A stretch of DNA of 64,000 bases from Lentzea jiangxiensis (GTDB lineage: Bacteria > Actinomycetota > Actinomycetes > Mycobacteriales > Pseudonocardiaceae). The stretch's first letter is position 1, and every line of letters starts with the position of its first letter. Location of the stretch: assembly GCF_900104175.1 (NCBI RefSeq), contig NZ_FNIX01000010.1, positions 62,001 through 126,000 on the forward strand, written 5' to 3'. Of the stretch, positions 17,495 to 25,775 are shown piece by piece. Under the pieces are notes generated by a model. That model was given only the letters and a program-made list of their open reading frames with translations, was not told the DNA's origin and searched no databases. A program made the translations under genes and the position numbers.

Positions 17495-18360
17495 CGCACC
17501 GGCCCTACACGCCGTGGCTGTTCCTGGCTCCGGGACTGGCCATCTGCCTGATGTTCACGATCTTCCCGTTCGTGAACATGGTCGTGCTCGCGTTCACCGA
17601 CGCGAGCGCGCTGGGCGGTGGCCGGTTCACCGGCGTGGACAACTTCGTGCGGATGGCGGAGGACCCGAAGTTCTGGGTGGCGGCCCGCAACAGCGCGCTC
17701 TACATGGCCGGCGTGGTGCCGCCGCTGGTGCTGCTGCCGTTGCTGGTCGCGCTGCTCGCGCAGAAAGCCGTGCCGGGCATCGGGGTCTTCCGCACGGCGT
17801 TCTTCACGCCGGTGATCGCGTCCGCGGTCGTCGTGGGGCTCATCTGGACGTGGCTGCTGGACAGCCGCGGCCTGGTGAACAACGTCGTGGAGGCCCTGGG
17901 CGGGACCAGGATCGGGTTCTTGACCGACTCGACGCTGCTGCTGGTCAGCTCGATGGTCGTCACGGTGTGGCGCGGCCTGGGGTACTACATGGTGATCTAC
18001 CTGGCCGCGCTCGCGAACGTGCCGAAGGACCTGCACGAGGCCGCGATGGTCGACGGCGCGGGGCCGGTCAGGCGGTTCTGGTCGGTCACCGTGCCCGCGC
18101 TGCGGCCGACCATGGTGCTCGTCGCGGCGTTGAGCGCGGTCAACGGGTTCCGGGTGTTCTCCGAGATCTACCTGCTGTCCGGCGGCACCGGCGGGCCCGG
18201 CGGGGCGAGCACCACGATGGTGCTGCTCATCCAGTCCGTCGGCCGCGGCCTCACCGGTGAGGTCGGGTACGCGTCCGCGCTGAGCCTCGTGCTGTTCGTG
18301 GTCCTGCTGGGGCTGCTGCTGGTCACCCTCAAGCTCAACCGCAGGGAGGAGCAGCTGTGA
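17491..18360 (+). CDS. Sugar ABC transporter permease, MalF type
   Basis: The 289-residue membrane protein has about six transmembrane segments, beginning WLFLAPGLAICLMFTIFPF, and the EAA loop as DLHEAAMVDGAGPVRRFWSV, which docks the ATPase. Its GTG start overlaps the binding-protein stop (GTGA), and its own stop overlaps the next permease in the same manner, so the three are translationally coupled. It forms the first half of the CUT1 translocation channel. Complete and typical in length. Confidence 0.92.
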   Translation: MTHRPYTPWLFLAPGLAICLMFTIFPFVNMVVLAFTDASALGGGRFTGVDNFVRMAEDPKFWVAARNSALYMAGVVPPLVLLPLLVALLAQKAVPGIGVFRTAFFTPVIASAVVVGLIWTWLLDSRGLVNNVVEALGGTRIGFLTDSTLLLVSSMVVTVWRGLGYYMVIYLAALANVPKDLHEAAMVDGAGPVRRFWSVTVPALRPTMVLVAALSAVNGFRVFSEIYLLSGGTGGPGGASTTMVLLIQSVGRGLTGEVGYASALSLVLFVVLLGLLLVTLKLNRREEQL

Positions 18361-19163
18361 AGCTCGCACTCCGGTACAGCGCGCTCCTCGCTGTCCTCGC
18401 GATCAGCATCGGACCGTTCCTGTGGCAGTTCGCGACCAGCATCAAGGGCCCGAACGAGGACGTCTTCCTGCCCGACCTCATCCCGGACGACCCGACCTCC
18501 GGCAACTACGCGGCCGTGGCCGACGTGGTGCCGGTCTGGACGTTCGCGCTCAACTCGCTGGGCGTGGCGAGCGTCAACGTCACCACGAACTGCCTCGGCG
18601 CGGCGATGGCCGGCTACGCGTTGGCACGGTTGAAGTTCCAGGGCCGCAGGCTCGCCGCGGTGATCTTCGCCGGCAGCATCCTGGTGCCGTTCGAGGCGAT
18701 CCTCATCTCGCTGTTCCTGGTGATGCGCGGGCTCGGCCTCACCGACACCCTGTCCGCGGTCGTGCTGCCCGGCGCGATCGCCGCGCTCAACGTCCTGTTG
18801 CTGCGCAACGCCTTCCTCGCGCTCCCCGCCGAAGTCGAGGAAGCCGCGATCATCGACGGCGCCAACGCGTGGCAACGCTTCACCCGCCTCGCGCTGCCGT
18901 CGGTGAAGGGCACGCTGGTCGTGGTGGCGCTGTTCTCGTTCATGTTCAGCTGGGACGACTTCCTGTGGCCGCTCGTCGTGCTGAGCGACCAGGAGAAGTA
19001 CACGCTCACCATCGGTCTGGCGTACCTCCAGGGCACGTTCGTGCAGAACCAGCGGCTGGTGGCGGCGGGCACGATCATCGCCGTCCTCCCGCTGATCCTG
19101 CTGTTCCTGTTGCTGCAGAAGCACTTCTTCCGCGGAGTGGGAGAAGGCGCGATCAAGGGATGA
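18357..19163 (+). CDS. Sugar ABC transporter permease, MalG type
   Basis: The 268-residue permease has the MalG layout: a first membrane segment at residues 8-28 (LLAVLAISIGPFLWQF), four to five more, the EAA loop as EVEEAAIIDGANAWQRFTRL, and a final helix VLPLILLFLLLQKHF followed by GVGEGAIKG, the standard C-terminus. GTG start in a GTGA overlap with the previous gene. Pairs with the MalF-type protein. Confidence 0.92.
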   Translation: MKLALRYSALLAVLAISIGPFLWQFATSIKGPNEDVFLPDLIPDDPTSGNYAAVADVVPVWTFALNSLGVASVNVTTNCLGAAMAGYALARLKFQGRRLAAVIFAGSILVPFEAILISLFLVMRGLGLTDTLSAVVLPGAIAALNVLLLRNAFLALPAEVEEAAIIDGANAWQRFTRLALPSVKGTLVVVALFSFMFSWDDFLWPLVVLSDQEKYTLTIGLAYLQGTFVQNQRLVAAGTIIAVLPLILLFLLLQKHFFRGVGEGAIKG

Positions 19164-19181
19164 ACCCCGAGGAGCCCCATC

Positions 19182-20300
19182 TTGCGTTTCGGCGTGAACT
19201 ACACCCCGTCCACAGGCTGGTTCCACCACTGGCTCGACTTCTCGCTGGACGACGTCAAAGCCGACTTCGAGGCTATCGCCGGGCTGGGACTCGACCACGT
19301 GCGGGTGTTCCCGCTGTGGCCGGTGTTCCAGCCCAACCGCGGTCTCGTCCGGCCGAAGGCGGTCGAGCAGCTCGGGCACGTGCTCGACTCGGCGCACGAG
19401 TTCGGCCTGGACGTGCAGGTCGACGTGCTGCAGGGGCACCTGTCGAGCTTCGACTTCTACCCGTCGTGGGTGCAGACCTGGCACCGCGCCAACATCTTCA
19501 CCAACCCCGACGTGATCAGCGGGCAGAAGCTCTACATCCGCACGCTCGCCGAGGAGCTGGGGGAACGGCCGAACTTCCTCGGCTTCACCCTCGGCAACGA
19601 GGTCGACCTGCTCACCGAGTCCAACCCGTGCACGCCCGAGCAGGCCGCCGAGTGGATCGACACCTTGCTCGCCGAGTGCGCGGAAGCGGCGCCGCACCAG
19701 CCGCACGTGCACTCCGAGTACGACGCCGTCTGGTACGAGAGCGAACATTCGTTCCTACCGGAGCACGCGGCGAACAAGGGCGCGATGACGACCGTGCACT
19801 CGTGGGTCTTCAACGGCACCGCACAGCGCTACGGCCCGATGTCGCCGGAGAGCGTCCACCACGCCGAGTACCTCGTTGAGCTCGCGAAGGCCCACGCGAA
19901 GGACCCGCGGCGGCTGGTGTGGCTGCAGGAGGTGGGGGCCGCCCAGCCCGAGATCAGCGCCGAGCAGGCGCCCGACTTCGCCGAGCAAACCCTTGAGAAC
20001 GTGCTCACCTGCGCCAACCTCTGGGGCATCACGTGGTGGTGCTCGTTCGACGTCGACCGTGCGCTGGTGGACTTCCCCGAACGCGAGTACGAGTTGGGGC
20101 TGATGACCACTGAACGCGAGGTCAAGCCGCTCGGCGAGGTGGTCGCCCGGATCGCTCGGACGACGCCGCCCGCGCCGGCCGAGCGCACGCCCATCACGCT
20201 GCACGGCGACCGGCCCTCGTGGGGCCCCGGTGGCGCCTTCTTCGAAGAGTGGATGGCCCTTGCGCGCACGGGTGTGCGGGCCTCGATCGAGCTGGGGTAG
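19182..20300 (+). CDS. GH5_18-like beta-mannosidase
   Basis: The 372-residue TIM-barrel hydrolase begins MRFGVNYTPSTGWFHHW and carries acid/base Glu140 in TLGNEVD and nucleophile Glu250 in WLQEVGAAQ, the clan GH-A arrangement. Its style matches the GH5 subfamily 18 enzymes of Bifidobacterium and Streptomyces, which cleave the core Man-beta-1,4-GlcNAc disaccharide left after N-glycan trimming. It has no signal peptide, so it acts in the cytoplasm after import. Start is TTG 19182 with GAGGAG upstream. It lies 18 bp after the permease gene and 5 bp before the GH38 gene. The clan is secure; subfamily and substrate are from recall plus context. Confidence 0.8.
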   Translation: MRFGVNYTPSTGWFHHWLDFSLDDVKADFEAIAGLGLDHVRVFPLWPVFQPNRGLVRPKAVEQLGHVLDSAHEFGLDVQVDVLQGHLSSFDFYPSWVQTWHRANIFTNPDVISGQKLYIRTLAEELGERPNFLGFTLGNEVDLLTESNPCTPEQAAEWIDTLLAECAEAAPHQPHVHSEYDAVWYESEHSFLPEHAANKGAMTTVHSWVFNGTAQRYGPMSPESVHHAEYLVELAKAHAKDPRRLVWLQEVGAAQPEISAEQAPDFAEQTLENVLTCANLWGITWWCSFDVDRALVDFPEREYELGLMTTEREVKPLGEVVARIARTTPPAPAERTPITLHGDRPSWGPGGAFFEEWMALARTGVRASIELG

Positions 20301-20305
20301 ACGAC

Positions 20306-23215
20306 ATGCACGACGAACGCGCACTGCTGGAAGAACGCCTCAACCGCACGCTGAAGGAACGCATCCGCCCGGCCGTCTACGGCGAGACCGCGCCGCTGGA
20401 GCTCGCCGTGTGGACCGTGCCGGACGAGCCGGTGCCGGTCGCCGAAGCCCTGGCCGCGCAGTACGAACCCGCGAGCGTCGGCGACGCGTGGGGCGCGCCC
20501 TGGAGCACGAGCTGGTTCCGCCTCACCGGCACCGTCCCGGAGTCCTGGCGGGGCGAGCAGGTCGAGGTCGTGCTGGACCTCGGCTTCACCCACCCCGGCC
20601 CCGGTTTCCAGTCCGAGGGCCTCGCGTACACCGCCGACGGCGTGCCCGTGAAGGGCATCGAGCCCCGCAACACCCACCTGCCCGTCGACGGCCGCGAGGT
20701 GCTGTTCTACCTGGAAGCCGCCGGCAACCCGACGATCCTCGACTTCCACCCGTTCCTGCCCACCCCGCTGGGCGACAAGCGGACGGCGGGCACCGAGCCG
20801 CTGTACAAGATCCTCAGGGCCGAGCTCGCGGTGTTCCGGCCGCAGGTGTGGCACCTGATGCTCGACATCGAGGTGCTGCAGTCGCTGATGGGGGAACTGC
20901 CCGGCCACGACCCGCGCCGGCACAAGGTCCTGCACGCGCTGGACCGGGCGATGGACGTGCTCGACCTCAACGAGGTCGCCGCCACCGCCGACCTCGCCCG
21001 CGCGGAGCTGGCCGGTGTCCTCGCGCTGCCGGCGAACGCCTCGGCGCACAAGGTCTCCGCGATCGGTCACGCGCACATCGACTCCGCGTGGCTGTGGCCG
21101 TTGCGCGAGACCGTCCGCAAGTGCGCCCGCACGTTCTCGAACGTCACGAAGCTGATGGACGACTACCCGGACTTCTACTTCGCCTGCTCGCAGGCCCAGC
21201 AGTACGCGTGGATGAAGGAACACCACCCGCACGTGTGGGACCGCGTCCGCGAGAAGGTCCGCGGTGGGCAGTTCGTGCCCGTCGGCGGCATGTGGGTCGA
21301 GTCCGACACGAACATGCCCGGCGGCGAGGCGATGGCGCGCCAGCTCGTGCACGGCAAGCGCTTCTTCCTCGACAGCTTCGGCGTCGAGACCGAGGAGGTG
21401 TGGCTGCCGGACTCGTTCGGCTACAGCGCCGCGCTCCCGCAGCTGATCAAGCTGAGCGGCTCGCGGTGGTTCCTCACCCAGAAGCTGTCGTGGAACCAGG
21501 TCAACAGGTTCCCGCACCACACGTTCTGGTGGGAGGGCATCGACGGCACGCGGATCTTCACGCACTTCCCGCCCGTCGACACCTACAACTCGTCGCTGTC
21601 CGGCGAGGAGCTGGCGCGCGCGTCGAGGCAGTTCGCCGAGCACGCCAAGGCCTCGCGGTCGCTGGTGCCGTTCGGCTACGGCGACGGCGGTGGCGGCCCC
21701 ACCCGCGAGATGATGGAGACCGCGCACCGCGTCGCGAACCTCGAAGGCTCCCCGACCGTGCGCGTCGAACCGCCCCGCGACTTCTTCCAGGCGGCACAGG
21801 ACGAGTACCCGGACGCGCCGGTGTGGGCGGGCGAGCTGTACCTGGAGAAGCACCGCGCCACCTACACCACCCAGGCCAAGACCAAGCAGGGCAACCGGCG
21901 CAGCGAACACCTGCTGCGGGAGGCCGAGCACTGGTCGACGGCCGCCGCCCTCGCGGGTGCCGAGTACCCGTACGACGACCTCGACCGGCTGTGGAAGACC
22001 GTGCTGCTGCACCAGTTCCACGACATCCTGCCCGGCAGCTCGATCGCCTGGGTGCACCGCGAGGCCGAAGCCACCTACGCCCGCGTGGCGTCCGAGCTCG
22101 AGGCGCTGACCGCCAGGGCCGTCGACGCGCTGAAGGGCGAGGGCGACGACGAGCTGACGTTCGACGTGCTCGGCGGCGACGCCCCACGGCCGTTCGTGGC
22201 ACCGGCGGACGGCGTGCTCGACAACGGCCGGCTGCGCGTCACGATCGACGCCGACGGCATCGTGCTCTCGGTCCTGGACCTCGAAGAGGGCCGCGAGGTG
22301 CTGCCGCCGCACGGGTTCGCCGGCATGCCGCAGCTGCACCGCGACAACCCGAACCAGTGGGACGCCTGGGACATCGACCCCTTCTACCGCAACTGGAAGG
22401 CCGACCTGATCCCGTCCGAGCGCGTCGACACCTCCGACGGCGTGGTCGTGCGGGCGGAGTTCGGCGACTCGGTGCTCACCCAGACAATCCGCCTGCGCGA
22501 GGGCGCGAAGCAGGTCGACTTCACCACCGAGGTCGACTGGCAGGAGCGCGAGAAGCTGCTTAAGATCGCGTTCCCGCTCGACCTGCGTGCCGAGGTCTCC
22601 ACGGCCGAGACCCAGTTCGGCCACCTGCACCGCCCGGTGCACACCAACACCTCGTGGGAGGCGGCGAAGTTCGAGATCTGCGCCCACCGCTTCCTGCACG
22701 TCGGCGAACCCGGCTACGGCGTCGCGGTGGTCAACGACTCGACCTACGGCCACGAGGTCACCCGCACCACCCGTGAGGACGGCGGCACCACGACGACCGT
22801 GCGCCTGTCCCTGCTGCGCGCACCCCGTTTCCCCGACCCGGAAACCGACCAGGGCGAGCACCGCTTCCGCTACGCCCTGGTGGTCGGCGACCTGCCGGCG
22901 GCCATCGACGCCGGCTACCGCATCAACCTGCCGCCGCGGTCCGTCCGCGGCTCCGCGGCACCGCACCCCCTGGTGCGCACGGACAACCCCGCGGTCAGGG
23001 TCGAGGCCGTGAAGCTGGCCGACGACCGGTCGGGCGACGTCGTCGTCCGGCTCTACGAGGCGCACGGCGGTCGTGCGCGCGCCTCGATCAGCACCTCCTT
23101 CCCCCACCAGCGGATCCAGGAGACCGACCTGCTCGAACGGCCGCTGGCCGACGCGTCGGCCGAGGTGGTGCTGCGCCCCTTCCAAGTGATCACCCTGCGA
23201 TTCACGAGGTGCTGA
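20306..23215 (+). CDS. GH38 alpha-mannosidase
   Basis: The 969-residue enzyme shows the GH38 zinc site H255-A-H257-I-D259 in SAIGHAHIDSAWLWPLRET, nucleophile Asp369 in WLPDSFGYSAALPQL, and HQFHDILPGSS, a late zinc-histidine segment. It continues with the middle helical and C-terminal beta domains of full-length family members. It hydrolyses alpha-mannosidic bonds with retention and requires a divalent metal. No signal peptide, so it trims imported oligosaccharides inside the cell. The ATG at 20306 gives the common MHDERALLEERLNRTL opening; an upstream in-frame extension overlaps the previous gene and is unlikely. Overlaps the GH18 gene by one base (TGATG). Confidence 0.94.
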   Translation: MHDERALLEERLNRTLKERIRPAVYGETAPLELAVWTVPDEPVPVAEALAAQYEPASVGDAWGAPWSTSWFRLTGTVPESWRGEQVEVVLDLGFTHPGPGFQSEGLAYTADGVPVKGIEPRNTHLPVDGREVLFYLEAAGNPTILDFHPFLPTPLGDKRTAGTEPLYKILRAELAVFRPQVWHLMLDIEVLQSLMGELPGHDPRRHKVLHALDRAMDVLDLNEVAATADLARAELAGVLALPANASAHKVSAIGHAHIDSAWLWPLRETVRKCARTFSNVTKLMDDYPDFYFACSQAQQYAWMKEHHPHVWDRVREKVRGGQFVPVGGMWVESDTNMPGGEAMARQLVHGKRFFLDSFGVETEEVWLPDSFGYSAALPQLIKLSGSRWFLTQKLSWNQVNRFPHHTFWWEGIDGTRIFTHFPPVDTYNSSLSGEELARASRQFAEHAKASRSLVPFGYGDGGGGPTREMMETAHRVANLEGSPTVRVEPPRDFFQAAQDEYPDAPVWAGELYLEKHRATYTTQAKTKQGNRRSEHLLREAEHWSTAAALAGAEYPYDDLDRLWKTVLLHQFHDILPGSSIAWVHREAEATYARVASELEALTARAVDALKGEGDDELTFDVLGGDAPRPFVAPADGVLDNGRLRVTIDADGIVLSVLDLEEGREVLPPHGFAGMPQLHRDNPNQWDAWDIDPFYRNWKADLIPSERVDTSDGVVVRAEFGDSVLTQTIRLREGAKQVDFTTEVDWQEREKLLKIAFPLDLRAEVSTAETQFGHLHRPVHTNTSWEAAKFEICAHRFLHVGEPGYGVAVVNDSTYGHEVTRTTREDGGTTTTVRLSLLRAPRFPDPETDQGEHRFRYALVVGDLPAAIDAGYRINLPPRSVRGSAAPHPLVRTDNPAVRVEAVKLADDRSGDVVVRLYEAHGGRARASISTSFPHQRIQETDLLERPLADASAEVVLRPFQVITLRFTRC

Positions 23216-24114
23216 TGAAGAAGCTGTTCCTCGCCCTGCTGCTGGTGGCGCTGGCCGCGCCACCGGCCCAGGCCGCCACCCAGAAGCGAACCGTCGTCTA
23301 CTACCAGACCCAGTACAGCAACGGCGCGACCGGGACCTACGTCTCGCCCAAGCCCCTGGTCGACCGCAACACCGGCGTGACGGACGTGCTGGTGGCCGCC
23401 ATCCACCTCAACGACAACAGGATCGTCCACCTCAACGACCACCCGCCGTCGCACCCGCGGTACGCGCAGATGTGGCAGGACCTCGCCGCGATGCAGGCCC
23501 GCGGCGTCAACGTGATCGGCATGGTCGGCGGCGCGGCGCCCGGCTCGTTCCAGCGGCTCGACACGCGGTTCGCCGAGTACTACCCGTTGCTGCGCGACAC
23601 GATCCGCACGTACAGGCTCAACGGCGTCGATCTCGACGTCGAGGAGCGGATGTCGCTCGCGGGCATCCGGCGGGTGATCGACCAGCTGAAGGCGGACTTC
23701 GGCGCGGGCTTCCTCGTCACGCTCTCCCCGGTGGCGAGCGCGCTGCGGGGCGGCGGCAACCTGTCGGGCTTCGACTACGAGGAGCTGTACCGCAGCCACG
23801 GCTCGAAGATCGCGTGGTTCAACGGCCAGTTCTACAACGGCTGGGGCAACGCGGGCAGCACGGCGCACTACGACCAGATCATCAACCGGCGGCTGATCCC
23901 GGCGAACAAGGTCGTGCTCGGCACGCTCACCAACCCGGCGAACGGCGGGTCGGGCCACGTGAGCACGGCGACGCTCAGGAACACCGTGACGTCGTTGAAG
24001 ACCAAGTACTCCGACTTCGGTGGCGTGGCCGGGTGGGAGTACTTCAACTCGCTGCCCGGGGGCACCGCCGAACCGTGGAGGTGGGCCGCCGACGTGACGG
24101 CGATGCAGCGGTAG
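23215..24114 (+). CDS. Secreted GH18 glycosidase, endo-beta-N-acetylglucosaminidase-like
   Basis: The 299-residue protein has a Sec signal (MKKLFLALLLVALAAPPAQA, cleavage near residue 20) and a GH18 barrel: VVYYQTQYSNGATG, GVNVIGMVGGAAPG, and catalytic motif NGVDLDVEE with Glu143 as acid and Asp141 assisting. The family motif is DxxDxDxE; the first Asp is Asn136 here. Length, lack of a chitin-binding module, and its place behind GH38 and the GH5_18-like gene suggest a secreted endo-GlcNAcase freeing N-glycans for import. A plain chitinase remains possible. Start ATG overlaps the GH38 stop; GAGGTG upstream. Confidence 0.82.
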   Translation: MKKLFLALLLVALAAPPAQAATQKRTVVYYQTQYSNGATGTYVSPKPLVDRNTGVTDVLVAAIHLNDNRIVHLNDHPPSHPRYAQMWQDLAAMQARGVNVIGMVGGAAPGSFQRLDTRFAEYYPLLRDTIRTYRLNGVDLDVEERMSLAGIRRVIDQLKADFGAGFLVTLSPVASALRGGGNLSGFDYEELYRSHGSKIAWFNGQFYNGWGNAGSTAHYDQIINRRLIPANKVVLGTLTNPANGGSGHVSTATLRNTVTSLKTKYSDFGGVAGWEYFNSLPGGTAEPWRWAADVTAMQR

Positions 24115-24194
24115 GCCGGACGGGGCGGCGCCCTCGTCGAAGCGGAACGTGGCTGTCTCGGGGTCGTCGAGCATCCACTCCCGCCGCACGAGCG

Positions 24195-24386
24195 TGCGCC
24201 GGTGCGATCCGTGCCCGAACGACATGATCCGGGTCGACTTGGCGCGACGGGTCCCGGTCGGCGCGCGGCTCCTCGTCGGACAGCACCGCTGCACGTCGGC
24301 GAGGCTGAACACGTGCCAGGTGCTCTGTTCGTCGTAGTGGACCTCGGTGGCGGGGTTGGAGAACTCCGCAGGTGGGCGGCGGTCAT
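24195..24386 (-). pseudogene. Decayed cytochrome P450 with a large internal deletion
   Basis: Reading the reverse strand in changing frames gives, in P450 order: an N-terminal substrate-side segment (VHYDEQSTWHVF then ADVQR, with VLSD in the next frame), then RDPSR like the RDP before the meander, then MSFGHGSH resembling the haem-loop SFGHGxHFCLG. Roughly 280 central residues are missing, at least two frameshifts occur, and the haem cysteine is absent. No intact open frame spans it. This is a relic, not a gene. The 440-bp stretch 24115-24554 holds nothing else coding that I can see. Confidence 0.5.
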
Positions 24387-24399
24387 GCCGTCGATCGTG

Positions 24400-24459
24400 A
24401 CCCCTTACCCCGGTCGCCGGGATCCGCTGAACCGGCTCCGGGAGTGCGACGTAAGGGGT
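24400..24459. repeat. Widely spaced 9-bp inverted repeat
   Basis: ACCCCTTAC (24400-24408) and GTAAGGGGT (24451-24459) are perfect inverse copies, 42 bp apart, with further CCGG-type pairing inside. It lies between the P450 relic and a small gene; it may be a terminator, an operator or a scar of the element that disrupted the P450. Confidence 0.45.
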
Positions 24460-24554
24460 TCTGCGGCGCGAGCGTGGGTGATCGTCCGATGTGGGGGTTC
24501 ACCCCTCAGGAGCACTCTCATCCTCGTCGGAGAACGAACTGAGGAGTGAGCCGG

Positions 24555-24731
24555 ATGGAATGGACGCCCGAGGCGATCAAGGCGGAGATGGACTACCGGC
24601 AGGAGGCGCTGCGCGAGGACGCACGCCGTGCGCGGGAGTACTACCGCAACGGTGGCAAGCCGCGGTCGTGGTGGCACCGCATGACACACCGCCACGAGCC
24701 TGAGGTTCCCGCCGGACCACAGGCTGCGTGA
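24555..24731 (+). CDS. 58-residue hypothetical protein
   Basis: The product starts MEWTPEAIKAEMDYRQEAL and is strongly charged and helical, with SWWHRMTHRHEPEVP near the C-terminus. GAGGAG lies eight bases before the ATG; an in-frame GTG nine bases earlier overlaps that ribosome site and is excluded. No signal, membrane helix or cysteine. Small Trp/Arg-rich proteins of this kind occur as conserved hypotheticals in actinomycetes; I cannot assign a role. It is monocistronic, followed by a strong terminator. Confidence 0.65.
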   Translation: MEWTPEAIKAEMDYRQEALREDARRAREYYRNGGKPRSWWHRMTHRHEPEVPAGPQAA

Positions 24732-24741
24732 TGCCGGGGGT

Positions 24742-24797
24742 GGCCGTGGGGGTGGCCCTGTTCCTCTCGTCCAGGAACGGGAACCACCCCCACGGCC
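24742..24797. terminator. Long bidirectional terminator hairpin
   Basis: GGCCGTGGGGGTGG (24742-24755) pairs perfectly with CCACCCCCACGGCC (24784-24797), and GTTCCT/AGGAAC extends the stem inside. It sits between the convergent 58-residue gene and the betaine-binding-protein gene and should terminate both. Confidence 0.82.
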
Positions 24798-24806
24798 GGA
24801 GCGCTT

Positions 24807-25763
24807 CTAGGCCTTGGCCGGCAGCCACGCCTTGATCTTGTCGGCGTTGGCGTCCGCCCACTTCCCGGCGGCGTCCTCGGGCTTCATCTTGTCCTCGGCG
24901 ATGTACTTCGCCACGGTGTTCTGGTCCTCGTTGGTCCACTGGAAGTTCTTGACCAGCTGGAAGGCCGGGCCGCCTCCGTCGGCGAACTTCTTGGACACGA
25001 TCTTGTCGAGGTCGTAGTCCGGGTAGTCGCAGGCGACCTTCTCGGCGTCGGCGTCACAGCCGGGCTTGTACTCGGGCAGCTTGACCTTCTCGAGCTTGAT
25101 CTCGTTGAGCAGCCACTGCGGCGAGTAGAAGTAGCCGATGACCCACTTCTTGTCCTTCTCCGCTTGGCGGAAGGCCTGGATCAGCGCGGTCTCGCTGCCG
25201 CCGTAGACGACCTTGTAATCGAGGTTCAGGTTCTTCACCAGGGCCTCGTCGTTGGTCACGAACGACGGGTCGCCGTCGAGCAGCTGGCCCTTGTCACCGG
25301 ACTCGGACGTCTTGAACCTGTCCGCATACTTGTTGAGGTTGTTCCAGTCGAGGATGTCGGGGTGCTCCTTGGCGAGCCACGGCGGCACGTACCAGCCGAT
25401 CTGCCCCTTCACGCCGGTGGAGCCCGCGCTGACGGCGGTCTTCTGCTCGTCGATGTACTTCTTGCGCAGGTCGTCGTGGCCCCAGTTCTCGACGACGGCG
25501 TCGACCTCGCCGGTGCCGAAGCCCTGCCAGGCCACCTCTTCCTTGAGCTCCTTCTTCGTGACCTTGCAGCCCAGCTCCTTTTCGGCCACGTGAGCGAGCA
25601 CGGCGGCGTTCGCCTCGTAACCGACCCACGGATTGATCGCGAGGTTGAACGTGCCGCAGTCGCCGGTCGCACCCGACGAGGTGTCACCGACCTTGGCGCC
25701 ACCACAACCAGCCAAAGCGAGTGCTCCCACCAGCACCGCTCCCAGCACGCTGTGCCTAGCCAC
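24807..25763 (-). CDS. Glycine betaine/choline-type ABC transporter binding lipoprotein
   Basis: The 318-residue OpuAC/ProX-family protein has a lipobox signal ending LALAGC (Cys20) and the family segments AINPWVGYEANAAV, VVENWGHDD and GQIGWYVPPWL, whose aromatic residues form a cage for quaternary amines. It is anchored outside the membrane. It is last in a minus-strand operon ATPase-permease-binding protein, 12 bp after the permease, with start GTG 25763 behind GGAGGT. Substrate (betaine, choline, carnitine or similar) is not fixed by sequence. A divergent paralogue lies at 28948. Confidence 0.92.
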   Translation of the reverse strand: MARHSVLGAVLVGALALAGCGGAKVGDTSSGATGDCGTFNLAINPWVGYEANAAVLAHVAEKELGCKVTKKELKEEVAWQGFGTGEVDAVVENWGHDDLRKKYIDEQKTAVSAGSTGVKGQIGWYVPPWLAKEHPDILDWNNLNKYADRFKTSESGDKGQLLDGDPSFVTNDEALVKNLNLDYKVVYGGSETALIQAFRQAEKDKKWVIGYFYSPQWLLNEIKLEKVKLPEYKPGCDADAEKVACDYPDYDLDKIVSKKFADGGGPAFQLVKNFQWTNEDQNTVAKYIAEDKMKPEDAAGKWADANADKIKAWLPAKA

Positions 25764-25775
25764 TTCCCAGACCTC

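Noticed and set aside
19829..23263. 1144-residue open frame opposite the GH5 and GH38 genes
   Set aside because: High third-position GC keeps the antisense frame open; composition is Arg/Val/Gly-rich with no domain, and two real enzymes occupy the other strand.
24149..24549. Forward-strand small genes in the gap after the GH18 gene
   Set aside because: No ribosome sites and no family resemblance; the reverse strand carries the P450 relic that explains the sequence.
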